The notes under the pieces are model-generated. The model was given only the letters and a program-made list of their open reading frames with translations, had not been told where the DNA came from and ran no database searches. DNA of 64,000 nucleotides from the NCBI RefSeq assembly GCF_003148745.1, contig NZ_QGGU01000005.1:1-64000 (forward strand). The letters are read 5' to 3'. This document shows, piece by piece, positions 26,770 through 34,100 of the stretch (position 1 is its first letter; every line of letters starts with the position of its first letter). This DNA is from Pleionea mediterranea. GTDB lineage: Bacteria; Pseudomonadota; Gammaproteobacteria; Enterobacterales; Kangiellaceae. A program made the translations under genes and the position numbers.

Positions 26770-28011
26770 TGATCGAACGTTCGGCAAGTATTTTTCAAAA
26801 CTGCCGGTATTAAACGCCACCACACGGTCATTCGGTTTTATCAAACCGTGGTCAACAGCCTGCTCTATTGCCGCCAGTGTTGCAGCACCTTCGGGTGCAA
26901 TCCATAAACCAAACTGCTGATAAACGGATTTAAGTTGTTCACCGATTAAAGCTTCTTCAACGGCCAGTGCCACGCCGCCACTTTTACGTATAATATCGAG
27001 CACTTTAAAATGCCCAACCCCACCGGGAACATTCAATCCGGTGGCAATGGTTGCGCCTGCTTCAACGGCAACGGTATCGTTATCGCCATTATTAAACGCA
27101 TTGACCACCGGCGATGTTTTAGACGACTGAACGCATATAACTTTAGGGCGATGATCATCGATCACGCCGAGTGCTTCCAGTTCATCAAATGCTTTCCACA
27201 TGCCGAGAACACCAGTACCGCCACCGGTGGGATAAATCACCACATCAGGCAATGACCATCGGTTCTTATTACTTGCTTTCGGTTCGGCCAGCTCAAGCCC
27301 TAATGTTTTTTTACCGTCGATGCGCCAGCCCGGCTCCTGAAACGTTGCCATATTAAAATAGCCTTGCGGCAGATACTTTTGCTTCATTAGAGCGCCAGCT
27401 TCTTTAATGGTACCTTTAACCAACTCAATGGATACCGAAGCGTGCATATTCGCCAGTGCCGATACCCGCCCCATAATCGGCATAGGTGTATCATCCGGCA
27501 TAATCACCACTACCTCCATACCACCTTTAAGTGCGTATTCCGTTAAGGAATCTCCCGCATTGCCCTGAGTCGGCACCACCAACTTTTTTACACCAAACGA
27601 ATTAGCCATGGACGCGGCCATGCTCATACCACGATCTTTAAAGCTACCAGTGGGATTAGCTCCATAGCCGGGATGTGGCTGGCCCTCATCTTTTAACCAG
27701 AGATCAATATTGAATCGTTTTGCCAGCGCGCTATTTTGTAACGATATTTCTGGCGTACAGCCTTCTCCTAAAGAAAGTATGGATTGCGCGTCGTCACGGT
27801 TCTGATTGTCCAGAGGCAATAAACCACCAAAACGCCACATGGATTTATGATCCGGTTGATACCATTGATGCGTTGGATACTGCTGTTTTATTGCATCGGT
27901 ATCCATGATGACTTCAACGGGACGACCATCCTCCGGGCATAAGTTCATTAATTGATCGGCCGGATAAATAGCCTGACAGGCGGTGCATTTTAAATGTTTA
28001 ATAAAAGCCAT
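26755..28011 (-). CDS. thrC: threonine synthase (PLP-dependent, fold type II)
   Basis: About 418 residues. The N-terminus carries a small zinc-ribbon-like set of cysteines (Cys9, Cys12, Cys25), common in the archaeal/bacillar type of threonine synthase. The PLP lysine is in GSFKDRG (Lys125); QGNAGDS binds the substrate, and PTGGGTGVLGMW is the phosphate loop. It converts O-phosphohomoserine to threonine, although a related threonine/cysteate-type lyase cannot be excluded. The frame is open to a TTG at 28080; the ATG at 28011 fits the family N-terminus better. It is not in an operon with thrA/thrB. Confidence 0.85.
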   Translation of the reverse strand: MAFIKHLKCTACQAIYPADQLMNLCPEDGRPVEVIMDTDAIKQQYPTHQWYQPDHKSMWRFGGLLPLDNQNRDDAQSILSLGEGCTPEISLQNSALAKRFNIDLWLKDEGQPHPGYGANPTGSFKDRGMSMAASMANSFGVKKLVVPTQGNAGDSLTEYALKGGMEVVVIMPDDTPMPIMGRVSALANMHASVSIELVKGTIKEAGALMKQKYLPQGYFNMATFQEPGWRIDGKKTLGLELAEPKASNKNRWSLPDVVIYPTGGGTGVLGMWKAFDELEALGVIDDHRPKVICVQSSKTSPVVNAFNNGDNDTVAVEAGATIATGLNVPGGVGHFKVLDIIRKSGGVALAVEEALIGEQLKSVYQQFGLWIAPEGAATLAAIEQAVDHGLIKPNDRVVAFNTGSFEKYLPNVRSLIFS

Positions 28012-28205
28012 AGCTGATTGCTTCAAGTCTTTGTAAAGGTGTAAGACCTGATAGCATAAAGAATTTAATTTTACGTGCAACTGCTAGCGCTAGAATTTAT
28101 CCCCCCTCAAGAATGACCAACCAGTCAAATTGTTTAATTAAGAGCCTAACAATCGACCAGATTCATTGGCCAGAAGATTCTGATGATTCTTTATGTACTT
28201 CTGAA

Positions 28206-28231
28206 TAAAAAAACGGCCAAATATTGGCCGT
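28206..28231 (-). terminator. terminator of the TonB2-type operon
   Basis: ACGGCCAA (28213-28220) and TTGGCCGT (28224-28231) form a tight hairpin followed on the minus strand by seven T. It lies just past the TPR gene. Confidence 0.92.
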
Positions 28232-28262
28232 GGGATAAAAAGGGAGTGGTTGCTAGTTATTA

Positions 28263-29711
28263 TTATAATACTTCCAACTGCTTGTACTCGGCCGCCAGTT
28301 GCGTCCATTTATTTTCTTCTTTGGCAACATAACTCATCCACTGAGACGCCATTTTATTCAACTTCTGGTGTTCGGCGGCTTTTGCAAATTCTGCTTTTGA
28401 TTGGTCAAATTTTTTCAAATTAAAGTAAGCCATGCCCAATGCAATATTGACGTTACCGGGATTTTTCAGCTCACCTTTATCCAGCGCTTTTTTTCCATTT
28501 GCAATAACTTGCGACCAGCTTTCCGTATTCACATACACTTCCGCGAGCCGAGCATAGGCATTACCATCGTTAGACACTTGAGCAGCTTGCTTTAATACCG
28601 GGATCGCTTTGTCAAACTCTTTTGCCGAGGTCCAGGCCTGAGCAAGAAACTCAAGGTTTTTTAATGATGCATTCAAAATATCATCATCCATAGCCTGCTT
28701 TAATAAATTAGCGGCTTTGAAAGGCGCGCCATTTAAATAATAAATTTGCGCCAATGTTTTAAGATCACTCGCCTTAGTCACAAAACCTTGTTGATAAGCC
28801 GCTTCCATAACCGCAAGCTGTTTTTTAGTTTCGCCAATTTCACCGTACATATTGGCCAACTCAACCCAATACTTTGGTTTGCTGTGATAACGCACCAAAT
28901 CTTCTGACACTTCCGTCACCTGTTTTGGTTGCTTTAATTCATAATGAGTCGCACGCTTTAACACCAACATGTTTTCATTCGGCACATTGCCATTATCAGC
29001 GTCAAACGCCAGAGATTGATTAATATGTTTTAGTGCTTTGGTGTACTGTTTTTTTGCGTAATATGCGTTAGCCAATAGACGTTCACTACTGCTGCTGGCG
29101 CCTTTTGTATTTATTTTTTTCCAGCGATTAATTAACGCAATGGTTTCATCGTAGTTTTCCATTTGCATCTGCAACTGAGCAAGACTAAACAAGGTTGACT
29201 GCTCAAGCGATTCGGGTATCGGTTGTTGCTTTAAAACCTGATTAAATGCCAGCACCGCTTGATTCACCTGATTTTCACCATAATGAATAAACGCCATAAA
29301 GTTATACATCATGGCTGCTTCATAAGAATTTAACTGATCAACGCTTTGTTCCATGCGCGTTAAAATGGCCAAACCTTCGCTTACCTTTTTTTCATCCGCC
29401 AACCGTTGTGCTTCTGACAACTGAGCATAAACCCGTTGGCGCAATGCAGGTGTACGGCGCTTTGTTTTTGCAAAAACCTGCCCACTCTGTTCCGTTAACC
29501 CGGTCATTTGGGTGATAACAGGTAATGCATAAACCACCATTGCCACAGCTGTCAGTCGCAATAACAATCGTCCCGTTTTAGACGACAGTACCAGCACGAT
29601 ATTTGTGATTTGATTTATCATGTTTTTTTGGTTAAGCATGATTGTTAGGTTAGAAATAGTTCTTAGATTAAACATGGCTCTTAGATTAGACATAGTTCTT
29701 TGATTAAACAT
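28263..29711 (-). CDS. TPR protein of the TonB2-type system
   Basis: About 482 residues. After a repetitive N-terminus (see the repeat at 29610-29711) a membrane segment follows (LLLRLTAVAMVVYALPVI), then tandem tetratricopeptide repeats from about residue 95 to the end (AYYAKKQYTKALKHINQSLA and similar). The protein would be anchored in the inner membrane with TPRs in the periplasm. A TPR gene is the usual last member of TonB2-type clusters (ttpC-exbB-exbD-tonB-TPR) in Vibrio and Shewanella relatives. AGGGGA lies six bases before ATG 29711; the ATG at 29717 is too close. The gene begins 12 bases after the tonB stop. Confidence 0.85.
   Translation of the reverse strand: MFNQRTMSNLRAMFNLRTISNLTIMLNQKNMINQITNIVLVLSSKTGRLLLRLTAVAMVVYALPVITQMTGLTEQSGQVFAKTKRRTPALRQRVYAQLSEAQRLADEKKVSEGLAILTRMEQSVDQLNSYEAAMMYNFMAFIHYGENQVNQAVLAFNQVLKQQPIPESLEQSTLFSLAQLQMQMENYDETIALINRWKKINTKGASSSSERLLANAYYAKKQYTKALKHINQSLAFDADNGNVPNENMLVLKRATHYELKQPKQVTEVSEDLVRYHSKPKYWVELANMYGEIGETKKQLAVMEAAYQQGFVTKASDLKTLAQIYYLNGAPFKAANLLKQAMDDDILNASLKNLEFLAQAWTSAKEFDKAIPVLKQAAQVSNDGNAYARLAEVYVNTESWSQVIANGKKALDKGELKNPGNVNIALGMAYFNLKKFDQSKAEFAKAAEHQKLNKMASQWMSYVAKEENKWTQLAAEYKQLEVL
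29610..29711 (-). repeat. 18-bp tandem repeat covering the start of the TPR gene
   Basis: Five full 18-bp units and one partial run downward from the ATG at 29711: ATGTTTAATCAAAGAACT, ATGTCTAATCTAAGAGCC and three more diverged ones. Four of the five full units begin with ATG in frame, giving a six-residue repeat of the M-F-N-L-R-T type. Confidence 0.92.
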
Positions 29712-29723
29712 AGTCATTCCCCT

Positions 29724-30329
29724 TTATCGCTTCATTTTGAAGGTAATCTGGTTTTGTACTCCGGGTACAGAAACCGCTTTACCATCAACCATTCGAGGTT
29801 TGTATTTAAACTTTTTTGCTGCATCCATCGCTGCTCGTTCAAAAATACCTTCGGGTTCCGCTTCAACCACTTCTGGTGAAACAACCGTTCCTTGCGGTGT
29901 CACCGTAAACTCAACAATCACATAACCTTCTATACCTCGAGACAAAGCCCGCCGAGGATAAATAGGTGCAACTTTTACAATTGGCAAATATTCGCCATCG
30001 CTGGCGTCCAGTGACATACCGTTTTTTAAACCATTATCGGCAGCAATATTGGCCGCAAACGACATGGATGCATCAGCATTGATCATATCCGTTTGCTCCA
30101 TTTGCGGTTGCTCCATTTCTGGCGGTGGCTGCTCAGGTTTTGGTGGCTTCTTCGGCTTGCGCTGCTTTTTTTCCACCGATTGATCGCGCTCAACCTCGAC
30201 AAACTCAAGAACACGTCGTTCGGGCGAGTCTTCAATAGTGGCATCACCACTTTCAATAAGAGCCCGCATGGTGAAAAACAAAGCCGCGGTCACCACTACT
30301 GCAATAATGACAGCGTTTACATACCTCAT
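29724..30329 (-). CDS. tonB: TonB-family energy transducer (TonB2 type)
   Basis: 201 residues: an N-terminal membrane anchor (about 5-25), a proline/lysine/glutamate-rich periplasm-spanning stretch (KKPPKPEQPPPEMEQPQMEQ), and the C-terminal TonB domain with PIYPRRALSRGIEGYVIVEF and FKYKPRMVDGKAV. It transmits proton-motive force from ExbBD to outer-membrane receptors. The short length and shortened proline-rich region are typical of TonB2. It sits five bases after exbD in the operon. Confidence 0.94.
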   Translation of the reverse strand: MRYVNAVIIAVVVTAALFFTMRALIESGDATIEDSPERRVLEFVEVERDQSVEKKQRKPKKPPKPEQPPPEMEQPQMEQTDMINADASMSFAANIAADNGLKNGMSLDASDGEYLPIVKVAPIYPRRALSRGIEGYVIVEFTVTPQGTVVSPEVVEAEPEGIFERAAMDAAKKFKYKPRMVDGKAVSVPGVQNQITFKMKR

Positions 30330-30334
30330 GGTGA

Positions 30335-30742
30335 CTAGTTCTCCGCTGCTAAAGACACATCAAATACACCAGCGGCTCGGGCAGCATCCATCACTTTTAC
30401 CAATACTTCGGTAGTTGCTTTTCGATCCGCCTGAATAACAACCGAACCTTGTGGATTTTCTGCGTGCAGTCGCTCAATGTTGGCTTGCACCCGTTCCGGA
30501 TCAATACGACGTTTATCAATCCATATTTCATTTGTCGGACTGATGGCCACCAGAATATTCGCGCGATCTTTTTTAACCGCTGTGGCGGCTTCGGGGCGAT
30601 TAACTTCAATACCCGATTCTTTAACAAAAGACGCGGTCACGATAAAAAAGATCAACATAATAAATACAACATCCAACATGGGTGTCATATTAATTTCGGA
30701 GTCTTCATCTTCCTCAAAAACTTTTGCAAATGGTTGTCTCAT
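30335..30742 (-). CDS. exbD: ExbD/TolR-family biopolymer transport protein
   Basis: 135 residues. One membrane helix (about 22-42) carries the essential aspartate in MTPMLDVVFIMLIFFIVTAS, followed by a periplasmic domain (VNRPEAATAVKK and QADRKATTEVLVKVMDAARA). With ExbB it forms the proton channel that powers TonB. GGAG precedes the ATG, and tonB starts right after. Confidence 0.95.
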   Translation of the reverse strand: MRQPFAKVFEEDEDSEINMTPMLDVVFIMLIFFIVTASFVKESGIEVNRPEAATAVKKDRANILVAISPTNEIWIDKRRIDPERVQANIERLHAENPQGSVVIQADRKATTEVLVKVMDAARAAGVFDVSLAAEN

Positions 30743-30783
30743 TTCAATTTCTCCAATGCCGTTTAAATATTGTTTAACGGCAT

Positions 30784-31311
30784 TTAATGATCAAGGATCA
30801 GTTTGTCCTCGAGTAATTCAGTTTCACGTTTTGCAGTTCGCTTTAAATAGCTGGCAGCAAATACACCGGGTAACGCGCCGACCATGCCTGCCATGGTTGG
30901 TATGGTGGCTTTCGATACACCCGATGCCATTGAGCGCGCGTTGCCGGTACCCGAAATTGTCATTACATTGAATACTTCTATCATGCCGGTGACGGTACCC
31001 AGTAAACCAAGTAATGGGCATAACGCCACCATGGCCTGAATCATGGGTAATGATTTATTCAGGCGAAGCTTGGCTCTAGACACCATGGCAATACGAATTT
31101 GTTCCGCATTCCAGGAGTCTCGATCGGATCGGGACATCCAGCGATTGATCAGTGATTTACGATATTGACGATAGCCAAGCCACATAAACGACAGGCGTTC
31201 AAGTATCAAAACCCACATCACAAAGATCAGTACACCAATGTAACTGAGTACCGGACCGCCGGTTTCTAAAAACGCTTGCAGACCATCAAATGACTCAGTA
31301 ATAAAAACCAC
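30784..31311 (-). CDS. exbB: ExbB/TolQ-family proton channel protein
   Basis: 175 residues, the short ExbB2 type with three membrane helices (about 20-38, 91-113, 130-152) and the family motif CPLLGLLGTVTGMIEVF. The start is a GTG two bases after the ttpC-like stop. AAGGAG inside the end of that gene sits seven bases upstream, so the two genes are translationally coupled. Confidence 0.93.
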   Translation of the reverse strand: MVFITESFDGLQAFLETGGPVLSYIGVLIFVMWVLILERLSFMWLGYRQYRKSLINRWMSRSDRDSWNAEQIRIAMVSRAKLRLNKSLPMIQAMVALCPLLGLLGTVTGMIEVFNVMTISGTGNARSMASGVSKATIPTMAGMVGALPGVFAASYLKRTAKRETELLEDKLILDH

Positions 31312-31313
31312 CG

Positions 31314-32663
31314 TTACGCTCCTTGCTCTGCTCGCTCAGCAATGATGCCCGCACTTTGCTCCTGCAATATATGAACAATATTTTTGCTGCGCGTGTTTAG
31401 CCAGGTGTAAAGTAGAACCGTTGGTATAGCCACCACCAAACCCAGTACGGTAGTCACCAGTGCCTGAGAAATTCCGCCAGCCATAATGGTAGGATCACCG
31501 GCACCAAACAGAGTGATCATCTGGAAGGTATTGATCATACCGGTTACGGTTCCTAGCAGACCCAACAAAGGCGCTACCACTGAAATGATTTTTATAAAGG
31601 TTATGCTGCGTGTAATTTTTGGCAGCTCTTTCAAGATGGCTTCACTGAGTTTTAGCTCTAGTGTATCCACCGCGACATGAGGGTACTTTTCTTTTACTTT
31701 AAGAATGCGTCCCAAAGGGTTATTGTCGTTGATGGTGTTATTTTTTAATTGCTGCTTTACTTTTTTCTCGACAATAAACAGAGCAATAAAACGCTCAATG
31801 GCAATCAGCAGTGCGATTAAACCCAGAGCTAAAATAATGTAGCCAGGAATACCGCCCTGATGAACTTGCTCTTCCGTAGTAGCCGACTGTATCAACAACT
31901 CAAGAATTGATCCGCGAGTGGGATCCAGAGCAAAACCCACTAACTCACCCTGAGCCTGCTGTAAATCTTCTGCGGTAGCAGTGAATCGACCGGAAGGTTG
32001 GGTTGGCAATGTCACCACAGAATCCGACTCGGGTTTATACGCCAGATAGCTGCCATCACTAACAATATTAAAAGTACCGACCCGAACAACCTCACGCGTT
32101 TGCTTTGGACCTTCCACTGGAATCACATCAGTCTGGAACCTGGCAACTTTACCGGACTCGATTATTTCACGCTGCATTTCAAACCAGACACGTTCAATAT
32201 CTTCAATCGATGCAAGTTTCGATGATGATCCCATCTGTTGTGCCAGATTGCTTAAAAACTCTGCCCGACCCGGATACTGAATAGACACCAAAGACGATTC
32301 GAGTTTACTTTGGGTATCACCCGCCACCTGCTGCAATACACCGAACAGTTCCTTTAGTGATCCCATACGGCTGGTTAATGCAGAATTCAGATCGGCCAGT
32401 TTGGCTTCATTTTCTTCGTAGCGGGTTTCCAGTTGCTCGGAAACCTGAAGCGCTGCATTTCGTTGTTCAATGGATTGTTGTAACAATTGATCCTGCTGTG
32501 AACGTTTATTAATAAACGCCTGTTCACGGGCTTTGTTTTGTTGCGATTGTTTATAATTACCTTGCTCAAGTTTTTTTAATAACGAATCAAGGTTTATGTT
32601 TTCAGCAGCCAGTGTTGTCGAGGCCGTTATACTGAGTAATAAAATGTGTATCAATGTTTTCAT
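31314..32663 (-). CDS. TtpC-like MotA/TolQ/ExbB protein with periplasmic N-domain
   Basis: 449 residues. A signal peptide is followed by a long coiled-coil region (about 20-110: KLEQGNYKQSQQNKAREQAF), a globular periplasmic domain to about 265, and an ExbB-like channel domain. The channel domain has GYIILALGLIALLIAIERFI and SVVAPLLGLLGTVTGMINTF. This is the build of Vibrio TtpC, the extra protein needed by TonB2 systems, which in vibrios bridges TonB2 to the outer membrane. It is the second gene of the operon after DUF3450 and overlaps the exbB ribosome-binding site. Confidence 0.88.
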   Translation of the reverse strand: MKTLIHILLLSITASTTLAAENINLDSLLKKLEQGNYKQSQQNKAREQAFINKRSQQDQLLQQSIEQRNAALQVSEQLETRYEENEAKLADLNSALTSRMGSLKELFGVLQQVAGDTQSKLESSLVSIQYPGRAEFLSNLAQQMGSSSKLASIEDIERVWFEMQREIIESGKVARFQTDVIPVEGPKQTREVVRVGTFNIVSDGSYLAYKPESDSVVTLPTQPSGRFTATAEDLQQAQGELVGFALDPTRGSILELLIQSATTEEQVHQGGIPGYIILALGLIALLIAIERFIALFIVEKKVKQQLKNNTINDNNPLGRILKVKEKYPHVAVDTLELKLSEAILKELPKITRSITFIKIISVVAPLLGLLGTVTGMINTFQMITLFGAGDPTIMAGGISQALVTTVLGLVVAIPTVLLYTWLNTRSKNIVHILQEQSAGIIAERAEQGA

Positions 32664-32847
32664 AATAAATTCTCTTGCCGGTTATTCAGTTCAGCTTGTT
32701 ACTAGAAGCCATCTAAAAAATTGCGAACGAAGGTGAGACAAAGCTAATTTTGACAAGAAGCACAATTCACATGCAGTAATTGAGCATTTTGATTCGAAAT
32801 TTAACGCCGTATCATCAAGTGCAGAATTTTTCAGGTTGCTTCTAATA

Positions 32848-33609
32848 TCACTCAGCCGAAAACAATGGAACGGTTAACATATTGGGCGCCATTTGTTCTC
32901 GCGCCATCTTAATTCCATTATGAATTTTTGTAGAATAGCTGCTATCAAGCGCTTGCCACTGCCCCTGTTCTTTATTCCATATTCCCTGATGCTTTTTATC
33001 TTTTGACTGATAAATAAGCGCGACTCGACCAACGCGAAGAAAATTAACCGGTTGTTCAACATTGTTAACTGGGTAAAGGCCTTCATAAGCGTTGAGCGTG
33101 CGACCATAATCTAATTCAATTTGATAGGCTTCTAAAATTTGTCGGAATTTTTCAGAAACAGATACATCGGCGCGATCCATGGTTACCTTAAGTCGCTCAA
33201 CACGATCCAGACGCGTTTGTTTCTGAAACGGCACATCGAGATTAACGAACTCTTCCAGCCCGTCGATCATTCGAAGCATTAGTGGTGTTATTTGACGCTC
33301 AATTACGCTGACTTTGTCAATGGAAAGATTAAGCTGTTCCATTTCCATAAGCTGATTGGCAATTTGCTTCTTCAACTGAAGGTTATAAACCTTTAAACCT
33401 TCCGTTTCTTTATTTACCGATTTAAACTGCTGAAGCTTACTGTCAATTTGCTCACTGATTTGGTCAATCTTTTGCTGCGACTTGGCGGCAGACTGATTGA
33501 TTTTAGAACTTTTCTCAATAACCGGCTCAAGATTTTGAGCCGCTGATGGTTTCACTAATATTACAGATGCAAAAAGCACCCACATCGACAATGCGGATAA
33601 TTTTGTCAT
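32848..33609 (-). CDS. DUF3450 periplasmic coiled-coil protein
   Basis: 253 residues: a signal peptide (cleavage near SAAQ), then a long coiled coil (about 35-105) and an alpha/beta C-terminal part with RVGRVALIYQSKDKKHQGIW, typical of DUF3450. In many gammaproteobacteria this gene heads the ttpC-exbB-exbD-tonB-TPR cluster, as here. Its role is unproven. The gap of 184 bases to the ttpC-like gene is larger than the others. GGAG precedes the ATG. A palindrome, ATGACA-N4-TGTCAT, lies at 33639-33654 in its promoter region. Confidence 0.88.
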   Translation of the reverse strand: MTKLSALSMWVLFASVILVKPSAAQNLEPVIEKSSKINQSAAKSQQKIDQISEQIDSKLQQFKSVNKETEGLKVYNLQLKKQIANQLMEMEQLNLSIDKVSVIERQITPLMLRMIDGLEEFVNLDVPFQKQTRLDRVERLKVTMDRADVSVSEKFRQILEAYQIELDYGRTLNAYEGLYPVNNVEQPVNFLRVGRVALIYQSKDKKHQGIWNKEQGQWQALDSSYSTKIHNGIKMAREQMAPNMLTVPLFSAE

Positions 33610-34008
33610 GATCCACTCCCATAAAAATCACACAATAAATGACAAACATGTCATGCGTCTTAATAGACGACTTCCCAAAAGTGATTTATCAGAATGAGTT
33701 TGAATTACATCTGTCAGAATGAATGGCTGCTTTTTCGAAACATTATAACTGGGAAAGTATATTTTGCTTCTCAACCAAACTTCGACAGATGTAATTCAAA
33801 CCCACTCCAGACAAACCCAATAATTAAAAAGAAATGCTTTTTAATATGAGCAATATGGTAGAGCTGAAATATGACGGATATGTGAAGCTAACATGACATC
33901 TCGATTAAAAATAATGCATTATGAATGACATATAACTGTCATATTACTAACACATTTAAACAATACCTCACACACATTAAGATATTGCTTAAGCGTTGCC
34001 ACAAACAT
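33610..34008. promoter_or_regulatory. regulatory region upstream of the DUF3450-TonB operon
   Basis: No gene is visible in the 490-base gap. It holds the palindrome ATGACA-AACA-TGTCAT (33639-33654). It also holds a perfect 18-bp inverted repeat, GTTTGAATTACATCTGTC at 33698-33715 and its exact complement at 33784-33801, 68 bases apart. A second ATGACA-TATAAC-TGTCAT palindrome lies at 33925-33942. The 18-bp arms could bracket a mobile or flipped segment, or form a long RNA stem. The regulator is unknown. Confidence 0.55.
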
Positions 34009-34038
34009 CAACAAGGCTGCTATCAAGCAGCCTTGTTG
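34009..34038 (-). terminator. hairpin downstream of the TonB-dependent receptor gene
   Basis: CAACAAGGCTGC (34009-34020) and GCAGCCTTGTTG (34027-34038) form a perfect 12-bp stem with a six-base loop, 62 bases past the receptor stop. The T-tract is weak, so it may stabilise mRNA as much as terminate. Confidence 0.65.
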
Positions 34039-34100
34039 AATGATTTAATGTCGAACAACATGACTTCCATGTAAACAATTACGACTCCATTCAATTTCAT

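Noticed and set aside
33925-33942. Promoter of the TonB-dependent receptor gene
   Set aside because: It lies beyond the 3' end of that gene, so it cannot drive it; it is upstream of the DUF3450 gene instead.
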